Below are positions 12,367 through 28,144 of a DNA stretch of 64,000 nt, piece by piece; within the stretch, counting starts at the first letter, position 1; the number at the start of each line of letters is the position of its first letter. The position numbers and the translations under genes were made by a program. Source of the DNA: Hepsetus odoe (lineage: Eukaryota > Chordata > Actinopteri > Characiformes > Hepsetidae); assembly GCA_017165825.1 (NCBI GenBank), contig CM029381.1, positions 4,496,971 through 4,560,970 on the forward strand, written 5' to 3'. Below the pieces are notes generated by a model. It had not been told where the DNA came from, did not search any database, and saw only the letters and a program-made list of their open reading frames with translations.

Positions 12367-15300
12367 GTAGGTCATCGGGTCGCTTATAAGGCAGCATTTA
12401 TTATTCAAACAGCAGTTTGAATACCTATACAGCCTTAGCATTGTAGCGGTAACTGGACATTGGACATTCTTGACTATCTAGATCCATTTGAGAAGAGTTT
12501 GATGCTTTGCAGGCTCTTAATGATAATAAAAATTCCTTAAATTTAAAGGATTGGTTGTCCTGAAATGCTTTTACCTCTTGACCAATGAACCCATTTAATG
12601 ATGTGGTTGCATAAAAAGCTACGTTAATTTCCAGCTCTCAGTCAAATCTACTATGGTTATTCAATGTATGATCATTGTTATTATTGTTTCTTGTTAATGA
12701 CACAGATATTTACATTATGCATGAACATTTATTGATATTGCAAAACTATGGCACAAATGTAATTTTTATTCCTGCACAACCAGACTGTACACAATTCAGG
12801 CTGAATTCAGGTTACAGTAGAAGATGTTTTGTTATTGCTGGCAAAAACTACTGCTTCTTAGTGTGAAAGATGTATGAAGAAGAGCTCTAAATGGTACATG
12901 ATTACAGAATCAGTCACCCTAGGTATCCTGTTTAGCAGAATTGCACAAATTGCAGAAGATGAACCAGGAAGAAAACCTCCTTTGCACCTTTGGGCATGAG
13001 TGGATCGAAAGAAGGGGGGTGTAATTAGCCTATTTCTAGACTTTGTTCCAAGGTGTGTTTGTACAGTGTTGGTTTTGGGAGCAAGCCTGCACCTGTCTGC
13101 TTACTCATATAAACTGTCATGGAAGAGAGCATGGTTTAAGAAACTGACTGTGAATCCCAGGGCAAGACTGGAAGTTGTACAGAATACACAAGAACTCTGT
13201 TACATAATCAGTCACAACCAAAGAGCGTTCTGCTTAAAATTCTGAAAAGATTTATGTAATTATGTTTATAGGAAAACCACACATTTTTTAAAGTTCATGC
13301 ATGATGTGCAGTATGTGTTGAACACACCTCAGGTTGGGCCTACAGCCCACATGACCAATGAAAAGGTGCTGCAGGTTAGTGCCATAGATAATGCATAATC
13401 AATGCACCACCTTTTGTCTGTATTAGAGCTTTATTCAGGCTTGACATTGTGGTCTCTACCTAAATACAACCCAAGAAAAGCAATATAGTGCTGTGAAATG
13501 TCTGGAGCTGCTTATCATTTCTTCATATTTGATCCAATAGTCAAGTCAAGTAATTTTTTTTTATATAGCACTTTTTACAACAGTCATTATCACTTGCAGT
13601 TCTGCATAATCTGGGTCTCTGCCAATTAGTGAGCAATCAAAGGTGACAGAGGCATAGAAAAAGGCTTATATTATACATTAAACAAATAAAAATACTTTAA
13701 TTAAAAAAAAAAACATTAAAAAAAACAGATTTAACCACTGATGGTCATTAGAGGTTGTGGTTAGTAGAAATTAGATCCATTAGAGTCTGTAATCAGGAGT
13801 TCATTAAAGCTAAATATTAAGCTAAAAGTAGCAGTTCTGTTTTTGTGTGAGACAATGTAGCTTTGGTTAGTCTTAGTAAAAGCACATGTAAGTGATGATG
13901 TAGCTGGACTGGAGTACGGACAGGAAGAAGTGTCTGATAATAGTTGATCTGATCTAATGAACAGTAGACTCAGGTGGTGAACTTTCTGGTGTGGAGTTTA
14001 GGAATCCTCAACTGTAGCTAATGGAGATGAGTGGGTGAGCAGTCCTCCATTTCGGAAAATAGAAGAAGAGAGTTAAATAGTTGTGTTTGAACTCATAAAG
14101 TGCAGACTGTGCCTTAAAACACTATAATTTTAAGGTTGCAAAACAGTGACTTTATAATGTCAAAATCATTCATTTTAAATCCCTTTTCAATAAATTTATT
14201 CCCCAAGTAAACATTTTACTCAGCTCTCACAGCAGGTTGCTGTTAGCATTAGCAAAATGTTAGCCTTTACTTGTTAAATCTTTATATAGCACATGTTCAA
14301 TGTAACACAGAAAATAGTTTTGACCAAAAAAGTAACATATACACTTGCTTTTGGCTCCAGTTGACTGTAGTCTCTTGAATTCACTGTTTTTTTGTTTGTT
14401 TTTTTAAATGGCAAGGACACTGGACATTTTAGGCAATCTGAATCAGTTTTGACTCTTTTGGTCAAGCTTGTCTGGTTAACCAGCTTGCTTTAAAGTGACT
14501 TGTCATTGGGAGGTCACAGCACAGCAAACCACAACGAAATTGGTTGTGCATTTAACCCATGCAAACACCGTGCAGCAGTAGGCAGCTATGAAAGCATCTA
14601 GGGAGCAGTGACGGGGACGGTACCTTGCTCAAGGGTACCTCAGGGCAACCTGCTGGTGAGGGAATCAAACCTACAATCTTCCAATCCTGTGGCCATCTCC
14701 CTAACCACTAGGCCACCGCTGCCCCATTACACTGTAAACTATAAAGCATTAAACTATATTATTAATTTCTTAAAATTAATTAAATTAATTAAAGGAAATT
14801 AAAATGTTAAGTTCCTTTAACTTTCTAAAGCACTAGGCTTGCACAATATTTAAAAAATATATTATTACAGTTATATTCAAAGATATATTTAATGTATATT
14901 CAATGCTGTGTATAAATCTTCAGCCGCTCCTCATTTCTTCATATTTTGCTTCCAAAGAGCAAGACCTTCTTAAATTCTTAATGTTTTGTTTGTGAATCAT
15001 TCTTCAGGGTTCTTGGAGGACAACAATTTGGCCTTTATTTTCAGTCCCTGTAATGCCTCAAGACTTTTATTACTGTATATGATTGTAACCTGAAACCACC
15101 TCAGGGAATCCTGTAACATGATTATCCACAATAATCCACAAAACAGAGCCCCCACCCAAACTACATTTTTGTCTTAACCCAGATCCCCCACACCTGAATC
15201 AGGTGTTTAATGGTCATAAAGGCCGTGGTGTGTCGAGAGCCTGGACTGAATAAATGGTTGAATATAAGTCAAGGAAAGACAAGGCTAACAAAAGTCCTGT

Positions 15301-18300
15301 AGTAATGTAACCAGATAACCGGAAATACTGGTATTTATATCCAAGCACTCTAGTTCTACTACAGTGAATGAAACTGGAAACACTTTCCAGTGTTTTTACC
15401 CTTAGGACTTTCCACCCACTGAAAACATGATGATATATGTCTATTGACTTAGAAAACCCTCATCATATTTGAGGAGTTGCTTTATTTGGAAAGGCACACC
15501 CAGTGCCATTCAACTCTTTATGACACATCTGTCTTTGGCAATTTTTTCCAATCCCCTTTTTAGTAGCTATTATAGTGGGTTCCATTGATGCCATCAGTAC
15601 TGTTGTCATATTTCCTATTACTATTTTTATAGTAATTCACACAGTTTCACCTTGTACTTAAATGGATTTTACAGGTATTGAGTGAGGTGTCCGTGATGTT
15701 AGAACTAGCAAATACAAGGATGGAAGTAAAGCAACAAAGTTAATGTTCTTCAAGCTGATGTTAGAATGGTTTAAAGGTCTTTGAATGAAATTAATGAGGC
15801 CTGCGGATCAGTTCGCTTTGCACAGACTTGAAAAGATTCATTTACTTTTACAAGAACTACTTTTTACTTTTATAATCTCAGTTCATTACAGAGCTTGAAC
15901 ATTTTACTTGTACTTGTACATTTTACTGCACTCGATTCAAGCCAGAATCTTTTTTACTGTGAGGTGACAGCGCAACCCACTGTGCCACCTCTAAATAAAC
16001 AGATTTTAAGGGATCTTTCTCTGTGTGCCTTCTTTCTTCTTTTTCTTTTGACTGCTCCCATTTAGGGGTCGCCACAGTGGATCAACCATCTCCATTTCTT
16101 CCGGTCCTCTGCATCTTCCTCTTTTCCTCTTTCCTGGCAGCTCCATCTTCATCATCCTCCTTCCAATAAAATCCTCATCTCTCCTCTGGACGTGTCCAAA
16201 CCATCGCAACCTTGCTTCTCTAACTTTGTCTCCAAAACGTCTCACCTGAGTTGTCCCTCTAATATACTTATTTCTAATCCTGTCCATCCTCGTCACACCC
16301 ATCGAAAACCTCAGCATCTTTAACTCTGACACCTCCAGCTCTGCCCCCTGTCTAAAGTTTAGAAAAATGTTTGTTTGTTTTTGTCAAAAAAGAAAATCTT
16401 GAAATAGATTAACTGTTAAGAGATATATTTCTGCCAGATAATAGTGGCTCTGTGATGGACTACCGACCAGACTTGGGCACTGGGATAGTTGTCAACACCC
16501 CTGCAATCATTGTTAGGACAAGCAACTCAGATGATAGGTGGTTAGATGAGACTTGTGGGACTTATTACTATTTATATAACAATGAACTAGTCTCTCTATT
16601 CATCAGTTTACCTGTTATGCTCTGCTCATCCCTTTACATATTCAAACAAGTATTGCTTTCATCCAAACCTCTTTAAAAGCCAAAGTCAAAAACTCCTTAT
16701 GTACCTTATGTACCGCATACTCTAATTGCACTGTACTTTACCAAATACATTTAGGACATTGTGCTCAGTATAAACAGTATTCATCACTACTATTTCAAAA
16801 GATTATCTGGTTATAATGTATTCAATTATTGGTTTGCTAGTTCAGCCTATGACCTTCAATTTATTGTGCTTTGCTAAAGCAATCTTGCTTAAAGTAGTAA
16901 ATGTCCTCTCTGTCTCTTTCAAATACAGGGTGGTGGTCGAAGATCCATGTTGGGTGATAGTCCTGACCTGCTCACACACTATCACGAAGATGCCAAAACC
17001 TTGTATGAAGTGTTCCAGCGAGGGCTGCACATATCTGGTGAGTATACAGTAAGGCTGAAGAACATTGGGACATAATATGTCATATATAACTGTAATATTG
17101 ATAAAATGTGATTTTATGGTAATGTACCCATCAAATTCACATTTCTAATAATGCTTTTTTACAGTGAAGTGTTCCGCGAATATTTCATTGACTCCTTGAC
17201 AACATATTTTTATTATTATTATTATTAAGAAGAAGAAATTAATGAAACCATCTTAAGCATCAAATTGCCTTAGAATGGTTAAAAATTATTATTCCTCTTT
17301 GTTCATAAAAACAACAGTGAAATGATTTAAATTGAAATCGATCGATCATACTTATCCATAAGCCTTATTATTAATATTATTGCTTAGCAGCAAACACCCC
17401 CATGCCAAGTAGCACCTTTGCCACATCATTTTCCTTTCTCCAAGACAGCCCAGTCTATCTTGAACATAGGTGGAAAATAATGGGTAGTTTCTCTTCTGCT
17501 TCAGCAGCTAACTTCCGCTGACTTGCTTTGAAAGGCAAATCCTGGGAGTCTGGTTTGGTTAGGTGTGCAGAGTAGGAAAAGCACAGAAAGCATGAGAGAT
17601 TTGGAACACCTTAAACATTGTCAGCTTAGCAGATGTTATATAAATTAAATTAGACTGATGGACATGGCTTTATAAAACACTGTCAAGATGTAAATCTTCT
17701 ATACACTAATCTTATTTTTTGAGAATGCACTATTTACAGATTTTTTTTTATTGAGTGATAACTGTTAATCAGGAAACAGCCTACTAAAATTTGAATATAC
17801 TGCATTTCATTTCATTTTTTTGTATGTGACTCCAGCAAGCATGCAGGGTTTACTTGAAGGCCAGCATGGAAGGGTTGCACATTATTTTAGTGAACCATTT
17901 CCCAGCCCACTGACCCCACATAGCTAAGACCAAAAAAGCAGGATAATTTTCCTATAAGGTTCCTATAAGATCGCACTTCAAAGGTATTTGACAGATTGTT
18001 AATATGATACAGTATATCACTGAAAGTACTTTGTCTTTATCTATGAATAGTGAGTCAATGCAAAAGTAACTGATGAAAGGTCATAAAGCAAGAAGGAAAT
18101 GCAACTTCCTCTCCCTCTAGGCTTTTGCTTTGTTTCTTTCAAGATGGCTGACTTTTGTTTCATCAGGTGATGGACCTTGTTTAGGCTCCCGTCTCCCCAG
18201 TCAACCTTACAAATGGCTGTCTTATAAAGAGGTGAGTATGGACAATATACAAGTTTTACCAGCTGCCCTAGTTACCATGGTAGTTCCTACACAATTCAAT

Positions 18301-21300
18301 ATGTTATTTGTCGGAGCATCCAAAATTTTATTACAAACGTCCTCTCTCCAACTAATGCTAATGGTAATCTTGATAAAAGAACACTACATGTCGGTAGTAA
18401 TTCAAATAGCCCAAATCATTTTTCTAAAATCAAAATTTTGCACAAGTTGCTCAAATCAATTAAGGCTTATTAAGCTAAGGAATAAGGGTGAACTTTGAGT
18501 TTTAGTGTTTGGTTTCATGTGTTAAAATGAATGTTTCATGAATTGAATCATTATCTCTGAAATACCTTCAAATTTGTGATTACATTGAAAAATAAATCAA
18601 TCATTTTTAACCTCTCCCTCCCACCTATTACTGACTAAAAATGCTAAGTGAGTGCCGAGATTCTAAAATTAGTCACTGTATGAAAGAAATATCAACTATG
18701 ATTTCAAGATTGCCTTTGCCTTTATTTGATTTTCATGGAAAATCACACACAAATTCAGTTAACCAATCAAAACAATTGGCCTCTGAGGTTTGCTTCAGTT
18801 TGTTCAAACTAGAGCTAATAATGCTAAATCTAATTAACACTAAAACTTTGCAAGGATAGCAGAGGAAAAGAAAAGGAACTGGCATTCATGCTAACAATAA
18901 GGTGCTGTTAATTAATGCCATTTAGACTCTCCTATGTGCTTTTGGTCAATGCTATCTATAAAAAATGGGACAAAATGTATGAAGGTCTCAAGATTGCTGA
19001 TTCCAAATTTTGAGCAGTAGTGCTTCTTTGATCACTGGCCTGAGCTTTGTTTGTCCATCTCTCTGGCAGGTTTTGACCCGGGCAGAGTATTTGGGTTCAG
19101 GTTTACTTTCTCAGGGCTGTCAGCCCAATACCGACCAGCTCATCGGAGTGTTTGCACAGAACAGGCCAGAGGTAGGAAGCCAAGGCTCAAAAGGGCAAAG
19201 ATTAATTAATGATATCTGCCATGATTTGACGTTAATAGATTTCATTAAAAGAATATTTTTGTCTCACACTTTCTTTTTCCATATGTCAGTGGATTATAGC
19301 GGAGCTTGCATGTTATACCTACTCTATGGTGGTTGTACCTCTTTATGATACTCTGGGACCTGATGCCATTCGATACATCATTAATATTGGTAAGATTATG
19401 TATTTAACATGGTCATAAATAAAAATTCTAAACACCTATTTCTATTCCAACTACTTTCCCTACTTTACCACAGGTCCCCCTGTGATAGTAAAACACCTGT
19501 ATAGACAACAATCACAATAATTTAAGTACAATGTAGCATCAGTCATTATTCATGAAATATAACATGAAGTTATGAATTAGTTCATTGAAATAATAAAGCA
19601 CCACCATGGTTGGAATCCCAAAACAAATCAAAAATCCATAATTATAATTATTAAAATAAGATAAGAATAACATGTTACAACAACAAAAAGCAATTAAGAA
19701 ACAATTATGTAATCATTAGAAGATGATTCAGTCTTTGATTAGGAACCTTTAAAAGCACAATTGGCTTTACTTACTCTGGGAGGAGCAGGGTGGCCCTCCA
19801 TCAGCGTGATGCTAGCCAGCACATATGTTGTTGATGTAGACAAGCTGGAATTAGAAGCAGTTCAAAAGATGCACTGAGGCGTGTTCTGTCCTTAACTCTC
19901 CAACCCCTGCCAGTAAATGTATGACTTGGGTTCTGGCCAGTGGGGTTAAAACAGTTTGAGGAAAATCATTGTTAATGAACTGTAGATTAGCAGAAATAAC
20001 TGAATATACATATAAATGAACATACCAACCCCAATATGCAACCAGGTGATTACTGGCTGGTTGGTATATCAACAAGTCAAGGCAATTCAATTGCCACCCT
20101 TTATTTACATAATTATTTTATTATTTATATAGTTTGTTAATGCACAAGTCAGTAAAATCCATTGACCAACCCATGCCTCATGTCTCTTCTCAGCTGAGAT
20201 CTCTACTGTAATCTGTGATAAACCTGAAAAGGCAAAAGTGCTTCTGGGGAATGTGGAAAGGCAGGAGACTCCAGGCCTGAAGAGGATTATTCTAATGGAT
20301 TCTTTTGCCTCAGAGCTCGTAGAGCAGGGGCAGAAGTGTGGCATCCACATTCAGGCTCTAAAAGATGTTGAGGTATGGAAATACTGAGGAACATATCAGA
20401 CCCATCAACATCATTTGTTGGGGCTTGATCCCACAATCTTCCAATTCTGTGGCCAACTCCCTAACCACAAGGCCACTGCGCGCTGGCCTCTGGGCATCTT
20501 TTCTTCCATTTTAAACAGTGGGGAAAATTAAACCAATGCAATTACAGAAATAAAGAAATAAATATCAACATGCATGTTTTCTGTTAATAATTTTTTTTGT
20601 GTCAAAAATATGAATTACATGTATTTTTTATTACTTCATTCTCAGTTTATTATATTTCCTTGTAACTGTTCATGTAGTCGGATTCTGCTTCCAAACTCAA
20701 GTGAAAGATTTGTGCTCTGATAAGCTTCTTTGTTCATTACTACCATAGTAATGGCATGATGCAGACTATTCTATGCAAGATTTTAGCTTTAAGATTCTGT
20801 GAGTGTGTCTTGCATTCCAGAGATGTCGATGTAGTGCTTCTTTGGTAGTATATCAGATAAATCTGGCCAATGGGGTTAGACATAAAAGAATTACAAGCAT
20901 ATAAAAACATGCTAAAACACGCTTGCCCTAAAGTTCCAGCACGCTTTAAGTTAAACTACTTTGATTATGATTAAAACATTCATGCGTTTACTGAGACCAG
21001 AAAATCCTGTTGTAAATCCTCTCTATTGTAAAAACAGCAAGAACTGTCAGACTTTTGTCCAGCTACCCTGTTCAACATTCCATTGAAAAGACTGTCAGAC
21101 GATAATGCAGAAACTTCCTGTTGTGCAAAAACAATAATTCTGTTTGAACATTCCAATTGTAAAAAGAAACTGATTGACGTTTATTGAAATAACTACTGTT
21201 GTATTAAACATTACTCTGAAAAATCAAATGTAGTTGAAAAATCTTGTTATGCCTTCCTGTTGTAAAAAATCTAATGCTTTTGAACATTCCTTTTGCAAAA

Positions 21301-24060
21301 CCTTAGGTTGATTATAACAATTAATTTGTAAAATGTAATATTTTGTTTAAAACTAGGCTATTGTTTTTTGCTTAAGTGGTCAGACTTCAAATTTCTAATG
21401 CAATCCTCACAAATATTACTATTGTTCTACTGACACTGTAAACACTATTATACAGAACATTTCAATTTGATCTTCTGGAAAAAAAAATCGCTATATTAAA
21501 CATTGATTTTGTAAAAATAATCACCATTTTGCTGCTGTTAAAATCTTGCTATGTTTGTTTTTATTACTCCAGGCTTTAGGAAAAGATCACTACAGAAGTC
21601 CATTGGTGAGTAGGTGTGGTGTATGTGTGTTGAGAGTTTGGGTTCAGTTCATTTTTGTTTGTTGATATGATAAAAGGTCAAACATAAGGTGCTTTCCCTA
21701 GCCTTGCTTTTAGAGTCATGTACTTCCTTGATGCTCAAAAGTCAGCAGAATAAGTATGACTTAAGACAAAAGAATACAGAAAGGCAATGGTGTATCTTTC
21801 TGGAAACATTTATGCCATTAATAATGGTCTCTGCTTTGAGGAAAGGAACATTTTGAGAGTAAGAATCCTTGTTGGAAGTGGTCAGATTAGAGGATGGTGT
21901 TATAAAGATCACTAAACAGGAAACTACCTCTGCCAATGTTCCCAGCCATCAGGTGGTCAGGAAGCTTCCTTAAGAGCAACTGTGTTGTTCATCAGGCCCT
22001 AAACACGTGCCCTGAAATATGTGTTTAAAAAGAAGCTGAAATTGTGTTTTGTTAACTTTCATTTATTCATTGACTTATTTTAACATAAATCTTCCTTCTG
22101 TCTTTTTTATTGCTTATTTTAATCGATTAATTTAATGTTTATCTGAATGAAAATTAGCTATACAAAAAACATTTCCATGCCATGCCTTATGTCTTTATGT
22201 TTTAAACTTAAGTAGAACACAGTGGGAAGTAAATGTTTGAACAGACTTCAAATAGTAGCCTTTGTGACAGCAGGATAAAAAAGACAAGTACATTCACTTA
22301 TTCCTTGTGATCAAAAGCTGCAATGAGGCCTCTTTATCCAATAAACCATATTTCTTTTGATCAAATATACTAAGTATACTTGTTTCACAGGAAACAAATG
22401 TTTGTCAAGAAATTTATATGTGATGTCATGAGCAGCTGGTATTTTAAACTAGTGGAACATTTTTCTGGGTAAAGACCTAAAGAAGTTTTTCTTTCTTCCA
22501 GCCACCACAGCCAGACGACCTTTCAATTGTCTGCTTCACCAGCGGTACTACAGGTAAACTCACATTATTACAGCTACAACAAGTATTGGAACAGTGAAAT
22601 CAAAGGCCTTGCTTGTTCAGCGGGCCCAATTTAAGAAAATGAGGTGAACCAATCAAACATTTCTAGCTGTTTCAGGCCATGTTTTGGAATATTGCTCATT
22701 TTCAAAATTATGAACATAAGAGCACTTAGTCTAGTTTATATACAAGAGTAAGTTCAATTGAGCCAGCATATGTGCTAAACTGCACACAAGGATGATTCCC
22801 ATATTAGGGGGCTGAATATTGTTGGCAGATACATCTTATTTAAGCTATTGAAGCTGTGTTCAGAGGAAATTTAAATTATGTCCAAATATTTTTGAGGGTA
22901 CATATTTATACCACTGGATTATTCTTGAAGTTGCTTTTTTTGACTGATACCGTCACAATTGTCCACACTTATTTTGACTCAATGTTGCCTTGCATGTCCA
23001 CACACACTCTAGTACACCAAAGAACAGCACCGGGCATATCACGTCATCCTTATTTATTTAATAATAATAATCCTTTATTTATAATCCCACAAATGGGAAA
23101 TTTGTGCTCTGCATTTCACCCATACACACATGTGCAGCAGTGGGCAGCTATTGAAAGCGCCCGGGGAGCAGTGACAGGGACAGTACCTTGCTCAAGGGTA
23201 CTTCAGGGCAACACAGGGAATCGAACCCACAATCTTTCGATCCAGGGGCAACTCCCTAACCACTAGGCCACCGCTGCCCCATCATTTTTTATCACTTTCA
23301 TACTTTTCCATATATTTCCAGCCAGGAATTGCCCAGCACGTGGCTTGGTCTGAAGTATGAGTTGACTCAGACACTGACCTCTGTCGGCTTTAGTTATGCA
23401 GAATGGCTTCAAAGATCCTTTCAGTGGTCTTTATCTAAACCCATGCCTGGTTTCCTTCTTATCTCTTTCCTGTTTCATGGAGCCCGGAAACCTGCAGCAT
23501 AGCACTTCATTATAGTCATACTGGCCGATAGGTTCTGAAGGTCAGCCAAAGAGAAAGAAGCTAGAAAATTTCCATCATGACACTTGCTTGGACTTATTCG
23601 ATTCACATAAGATCAATAAACACTTATGAGCTTTGAATAATGGAGGGTTGTTCAGTTGCTGAGTTTTTAATAAATGCACACGAAGGCAGTAAATGTCAGT
23701 AATATGTCCTGACTTTTGCTTTTTCCTTTATATTGTATTTTTTTCTGCTGAGGTCATATGTAGAGCCTGTTTAGTGTAATTTATGGTTTCTTTGTTAAAG
23801 GAGGGGGGGAAATAATAATAATAATAATAACAATAATAATAATAATAACACTATTATTGTTGTTGTTGTTGTTGTTATTATTGTTATTATTAAGTGTGTG
23901 TAAATGCACATATACAGAAACACACACACACACACTGAGGCATAAATATGCATGGCTAAACATGTTTAAACCTGTTTTTTAAATCTCTAAATAAATCTTT
24001 ACATAAATCATTACATGTTACACAAACCTAGTGATGCTTGGTTTTTACTGTATTGTGTAC

Positions 24061-24135
<75 letters not shown>

Positions 24136-24622
24136 TTTCTCTTCAGGAAATCCAAAGGGCGTAATGCTTACACATGGCAATGTTGTAGCAGATTTCTCTG
24201 GCTTTCTGAAAGTAACTGATGTAAGTGCAACATAATAACTTGACATAATGTTTCAAACAGCCAGGAGAATTTCATCAGAATATTGATGTTTGATAAGCCA
24301 ACTTTTAGGATCCAACTGTGAGAAGAAAATAACACGTTGTTTACATCTTTTTGGTGACCCAGTTAAACCGCTGCAGCTCGTGTGTGTGCGCACGCGTGTG
24401 TGTGTGTATGTGTTTTGCTGCAGAAAATCATCTGTCCGAATCAAGACGACGTGCTTATTTCCTTCCTGCCCCTTGCCCACATGTTTGAGAGACTTATTGA
24501 GGTAGGCTCTGTGTACACATTGTGTGTGTGTGTTGTTGAGGTGAGACAGTCTGCTGCACACTAGTCTCTAATTACCTTACTCAGTGATGAAAGCTCTGCA
24601 CTATGTGAGATCCTCAGATGTG

Positions 24623-24688
<66 letters not shown>

Positions 24689-27600
24689 TTCTGGCTATGT
24701 TATTGCATAAACAATGTTTATCATAATATAAGCCACAGTTTTAGCACATAACACATACACACATGCAAACATAATATCGTACGTCATGTACGTCACAAAC
24801 ACATATGGCCTAAGACACAAGACCTTAAATGACTTGACTGCTGTCCTTAACATCCCTTTTAACTGATATCAGTTGGAAGCAGCTGATGCAGCCATCGCCT
24901 GACCCACCTTTATAAGCATTTATATACACACTATGCCTATTTCTCTGAAAGTTTTAACCATCAGAAGCATGGTTGTCAAAGTGGCGACACCCAGAGGTCT
25001 ATTATATGTTGACTTTGCTATTTCTATTTACTGACATGATACTATGAGGGGGCTTTTACCTTCTGAGCCAATAGTCAATCACATTTACATTTACAGCATT
25101 TAGCAGACACTCTACAGAGCAACTTACAACAATGCTTAGTTTCCAAATTTCATCTTCAGTCTAGTAATCGGCTATGATCAACAACTTCTGGTTAAACTAT
25201 TACACCACCATTGACTTAACTCACTGTGTAGACACTTGCACACTTGACTAGCCTATCTGGATGAGCTTATTTTTCAAAACTATGGGCATTAACATGGTGC
25301 TGACAACTTACTTTAAGGCTACAACTGCTTCCACTCCTCTTCCAAAAAGTTTCCACAAGATTTTGGAGGGTGTCAATAAGAATTTGGGCCTATTGCGTAA
25401 AAGTCCTTTCATTCCAAAGATATTCAGTTTGATGTTAGTGATTTCAAACAATTATATCGCTTTGGATAGTGTGGAATATTTTGTCCTTCCCTAAATTGTT
25501 GACACAAAATTGGAAGCTTATAATTATGCAGAAAAACCTTATGTCTAGTAGCTTTAACATTACTCTTTACTAGAACTCTTTGTGCACTTCTTTGTGATGC
25601 TGCTTAAATAAATAACAGTTACATTTGCTTTACCTTGTGTATCTGTTATGTTAGACATCTTTAACATGTTCTGTGTAAAGTCTTTGAAAATGTGTAAATA
25701 ATGTAGCTATCATGTTTTTATGCCATGCCCATTCTTTCTTGAAGTTTTTTTAGGAAAGCATAAGTATAAAATTAATTTTCAATGTCCTGTCAAAACATTT
25801 ATTATTTCTTAGCCCACTGATCAATTGCATGCTTTTATCATCTTAATGGACCTTAAAAAGTTTGGTTCATTGAAAATTCTAACTATCCCTAATTTCAAAA
25901 AATAGTTTTGCACTTTATCTCTAAATGCATATGCAACCAATGGAGGTCAGTTAGTGCACCACATTAGACATGTCTTGCAAAGCGCTCAAAAGCCTATCTT
26001 TGGTTTTGTTTGTGTTTTTAATGCATTTAATAAATGTTTGCATATGTGTTTTTCTCCAGGCAGTGGTGTACTGCCACGGGGGGAGGATCGGCTTTTTCCA
26101 GGGTGATATCCGCCTACTTGCAGATGATATGAAGGTCCTACGGCCCACCATCTTCCCTGTGGTGCCCCGACTGCTCAATCGCATGTATGACAAGGTGAGA
26201 AACACTTGACTGCAGAGCATTTGTGCCTACGCAACAGCAGCATCCACAATAGCACCTCAGTACATGTGGGTATGGTTTTGACGTGCTCCGTTTTTGCAGA
26301 AAGGATGTGTGAAACCAGCAAGCTAGGGCTCAATCAGTATGTTCTCCATGACCCGGTCATACTTCATGTTTTTCACACGCTCACACACTGTTTTTTCCTG
26401 TTCTTTATAGGGACCAAAACTGAATCATTTACAGTGGTTCTCCTTTGCCAGTTGTACAAAACATGTTTGGTATGATGTTTTTTGCACTGAACTTCAAATA
26501 TAAGGCTCTTAATAATGTTAACCTACAGGTCACCAGCATGCAAAGTCATTGCGGAAACTGCATTGTGAAACAACATGTAACACACCAAACTCAAAGTTGG
26601 CAGTAATCTCAAATCATATCTTGTGTCTTTTGAGCTTTGGAAATATAAGACGAATGTACCTTCCACCCATTGTAGGCTTTATTTTGCATTGGCGATAAGC
26701 CTCACAAAAACTAAATGTCTTAATTATCATTAGCCCCAGACTGTCTAGCAGCATAATAATCTTAAGCACTGATCATTGATCAATGACATGATCATCTGGA
26801 ATCATCCGCACCTGTTTCTTAATTGCCTTATGCCTTAAATTAGACAGTTTTGTTCTGCTTGAATGACTCACAAATATGTCACTGTGTGGCTTAACAATTA
26901 AAAAAACTATCTGATGTAACTGGTCTGAATGAAAGCCAAAAACTTTGTCTTTCAGGAAGTCTGAAGAACTAATCCTCAAAAAACATTAAAAATACAAGAA
27001 GGTCTGTCTCTTTGGAAGTAAAATATGAGGGTGGTGGCTGAAAACGTTTGCACTGTACTGTATACATGATACATGTATACATATATACAAAATATATACA
27101 CACCACAAATATGATGTTACCTTACTAATGAGCACAGTTTGTGTTTAATTTTGCACAGTCCTAAATGGTCTAAATATATTAAAATAGCCAGTTTTTATCA
27201 ATGCTATCCTATCCTTCCACACTACTCTTAACATGACTTATAGTATAACTTACTTAACATGACTTATTCAACTTATTTAAGTTGCATATGTTAGTTAAAT
27301 ATGTCCACTACTTGTTGCTGGCCTGAAGAAAATAATTGTGTTAATGCACTTTTTGCTGAATTATTCCTTGACATATTCAGACGTCAAATGCTGTTCTCTT
27401 GCACATACAGGATACCACTGACACAGTTTTTATTGGGTATTCAGATATTCAGTCAAGCCAACAATCCAGTGAAGCGCTGGCTCCTCAACTTCGCAGCTAA
27501 GAGAAAAGCAGCCGAGGTCAGCCGTGGAGTCATCCGAAGTGACAGCATTTGGGACAAAATCTTCTTCAGCAAGATTCAGGTGTGTGCTCATATGTGCATA

Positions 27601-28087
27601 TGGACTGATATCTAGCTTTGCTTGGGATTATTTTTTAAAAAGTGTGATTGTTTGATGTGTTTGTTGGAAAATCTGTATCATTTGGATAATCAAAATACCC
27701 ACAGAAAAATCACCTGCAATGCTCAATATTCTCATTTGCATTTTGCAGCTTTTTGCAATATCACTAGAAATCTGTATTGCAATAATGAAACTGAACTGAA
27801 GTTAACTGAACTGAGATTAAATTGAACCAAACAGAGCTGAACTGTCAGTCTGGTGTGTGTTTGCAGGCAAGTTTAGGCGGGAGGCTACGCATGATTATTA
27901 CGGGTGCTGCCCCCACTTCCCCGACAGTTCTTGGCTTCCTGAGAGCAGCACTGGGCTGTCAGGTGTGAACCTCACTGACACACGCACACACACATATACA
28001 CACACACTCTTAAGTAAACTTTTTAAATCTTCTTTGTCTTCGGAACTCTTTTTCCTGTGTTATTAATGTTTTGTGGGTCGTCTGCAA

Positions 28088-28144
<57 letters not shown>

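Larger units (their letters stand above)
12367..16928 (+). other. acsl6 intron 1
   Basis: A 4.6 kb intron holding a LINE 3' end (from 13543), SINE family 1 (14492-14725), a Tc1 family B fragment (about 14895-15075) and an RTE-like LINE remnant (16010-16350). The rest is unremarkable. Confidence 0.8.
22554..24146 (+). other. acsl6 intron 8
   Basis: 1.6 kb with SINE family 1 (23060-23281), an AAT/GTT trinucleotide block (23811-23892) and a long TG run that reaches the exon 9 acceptor. Confidence 0.8.
24502..26059 (+). other. acsl6 intron 10
   Basis: 1.6 kb with a CT/AC compound microsatellite (24624-24684) and a SINE family 2 tail (25082-25131). No second copy of the gate exon was seen. Confidence 0.75.

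Noticed and set aside
16842..17052. Frames on both strands over acsl6 exon 2 as independent genes
   Set aside because: Shadows of the spliced exon; only the frame joined to exons 1 and 3 makes family sequence.
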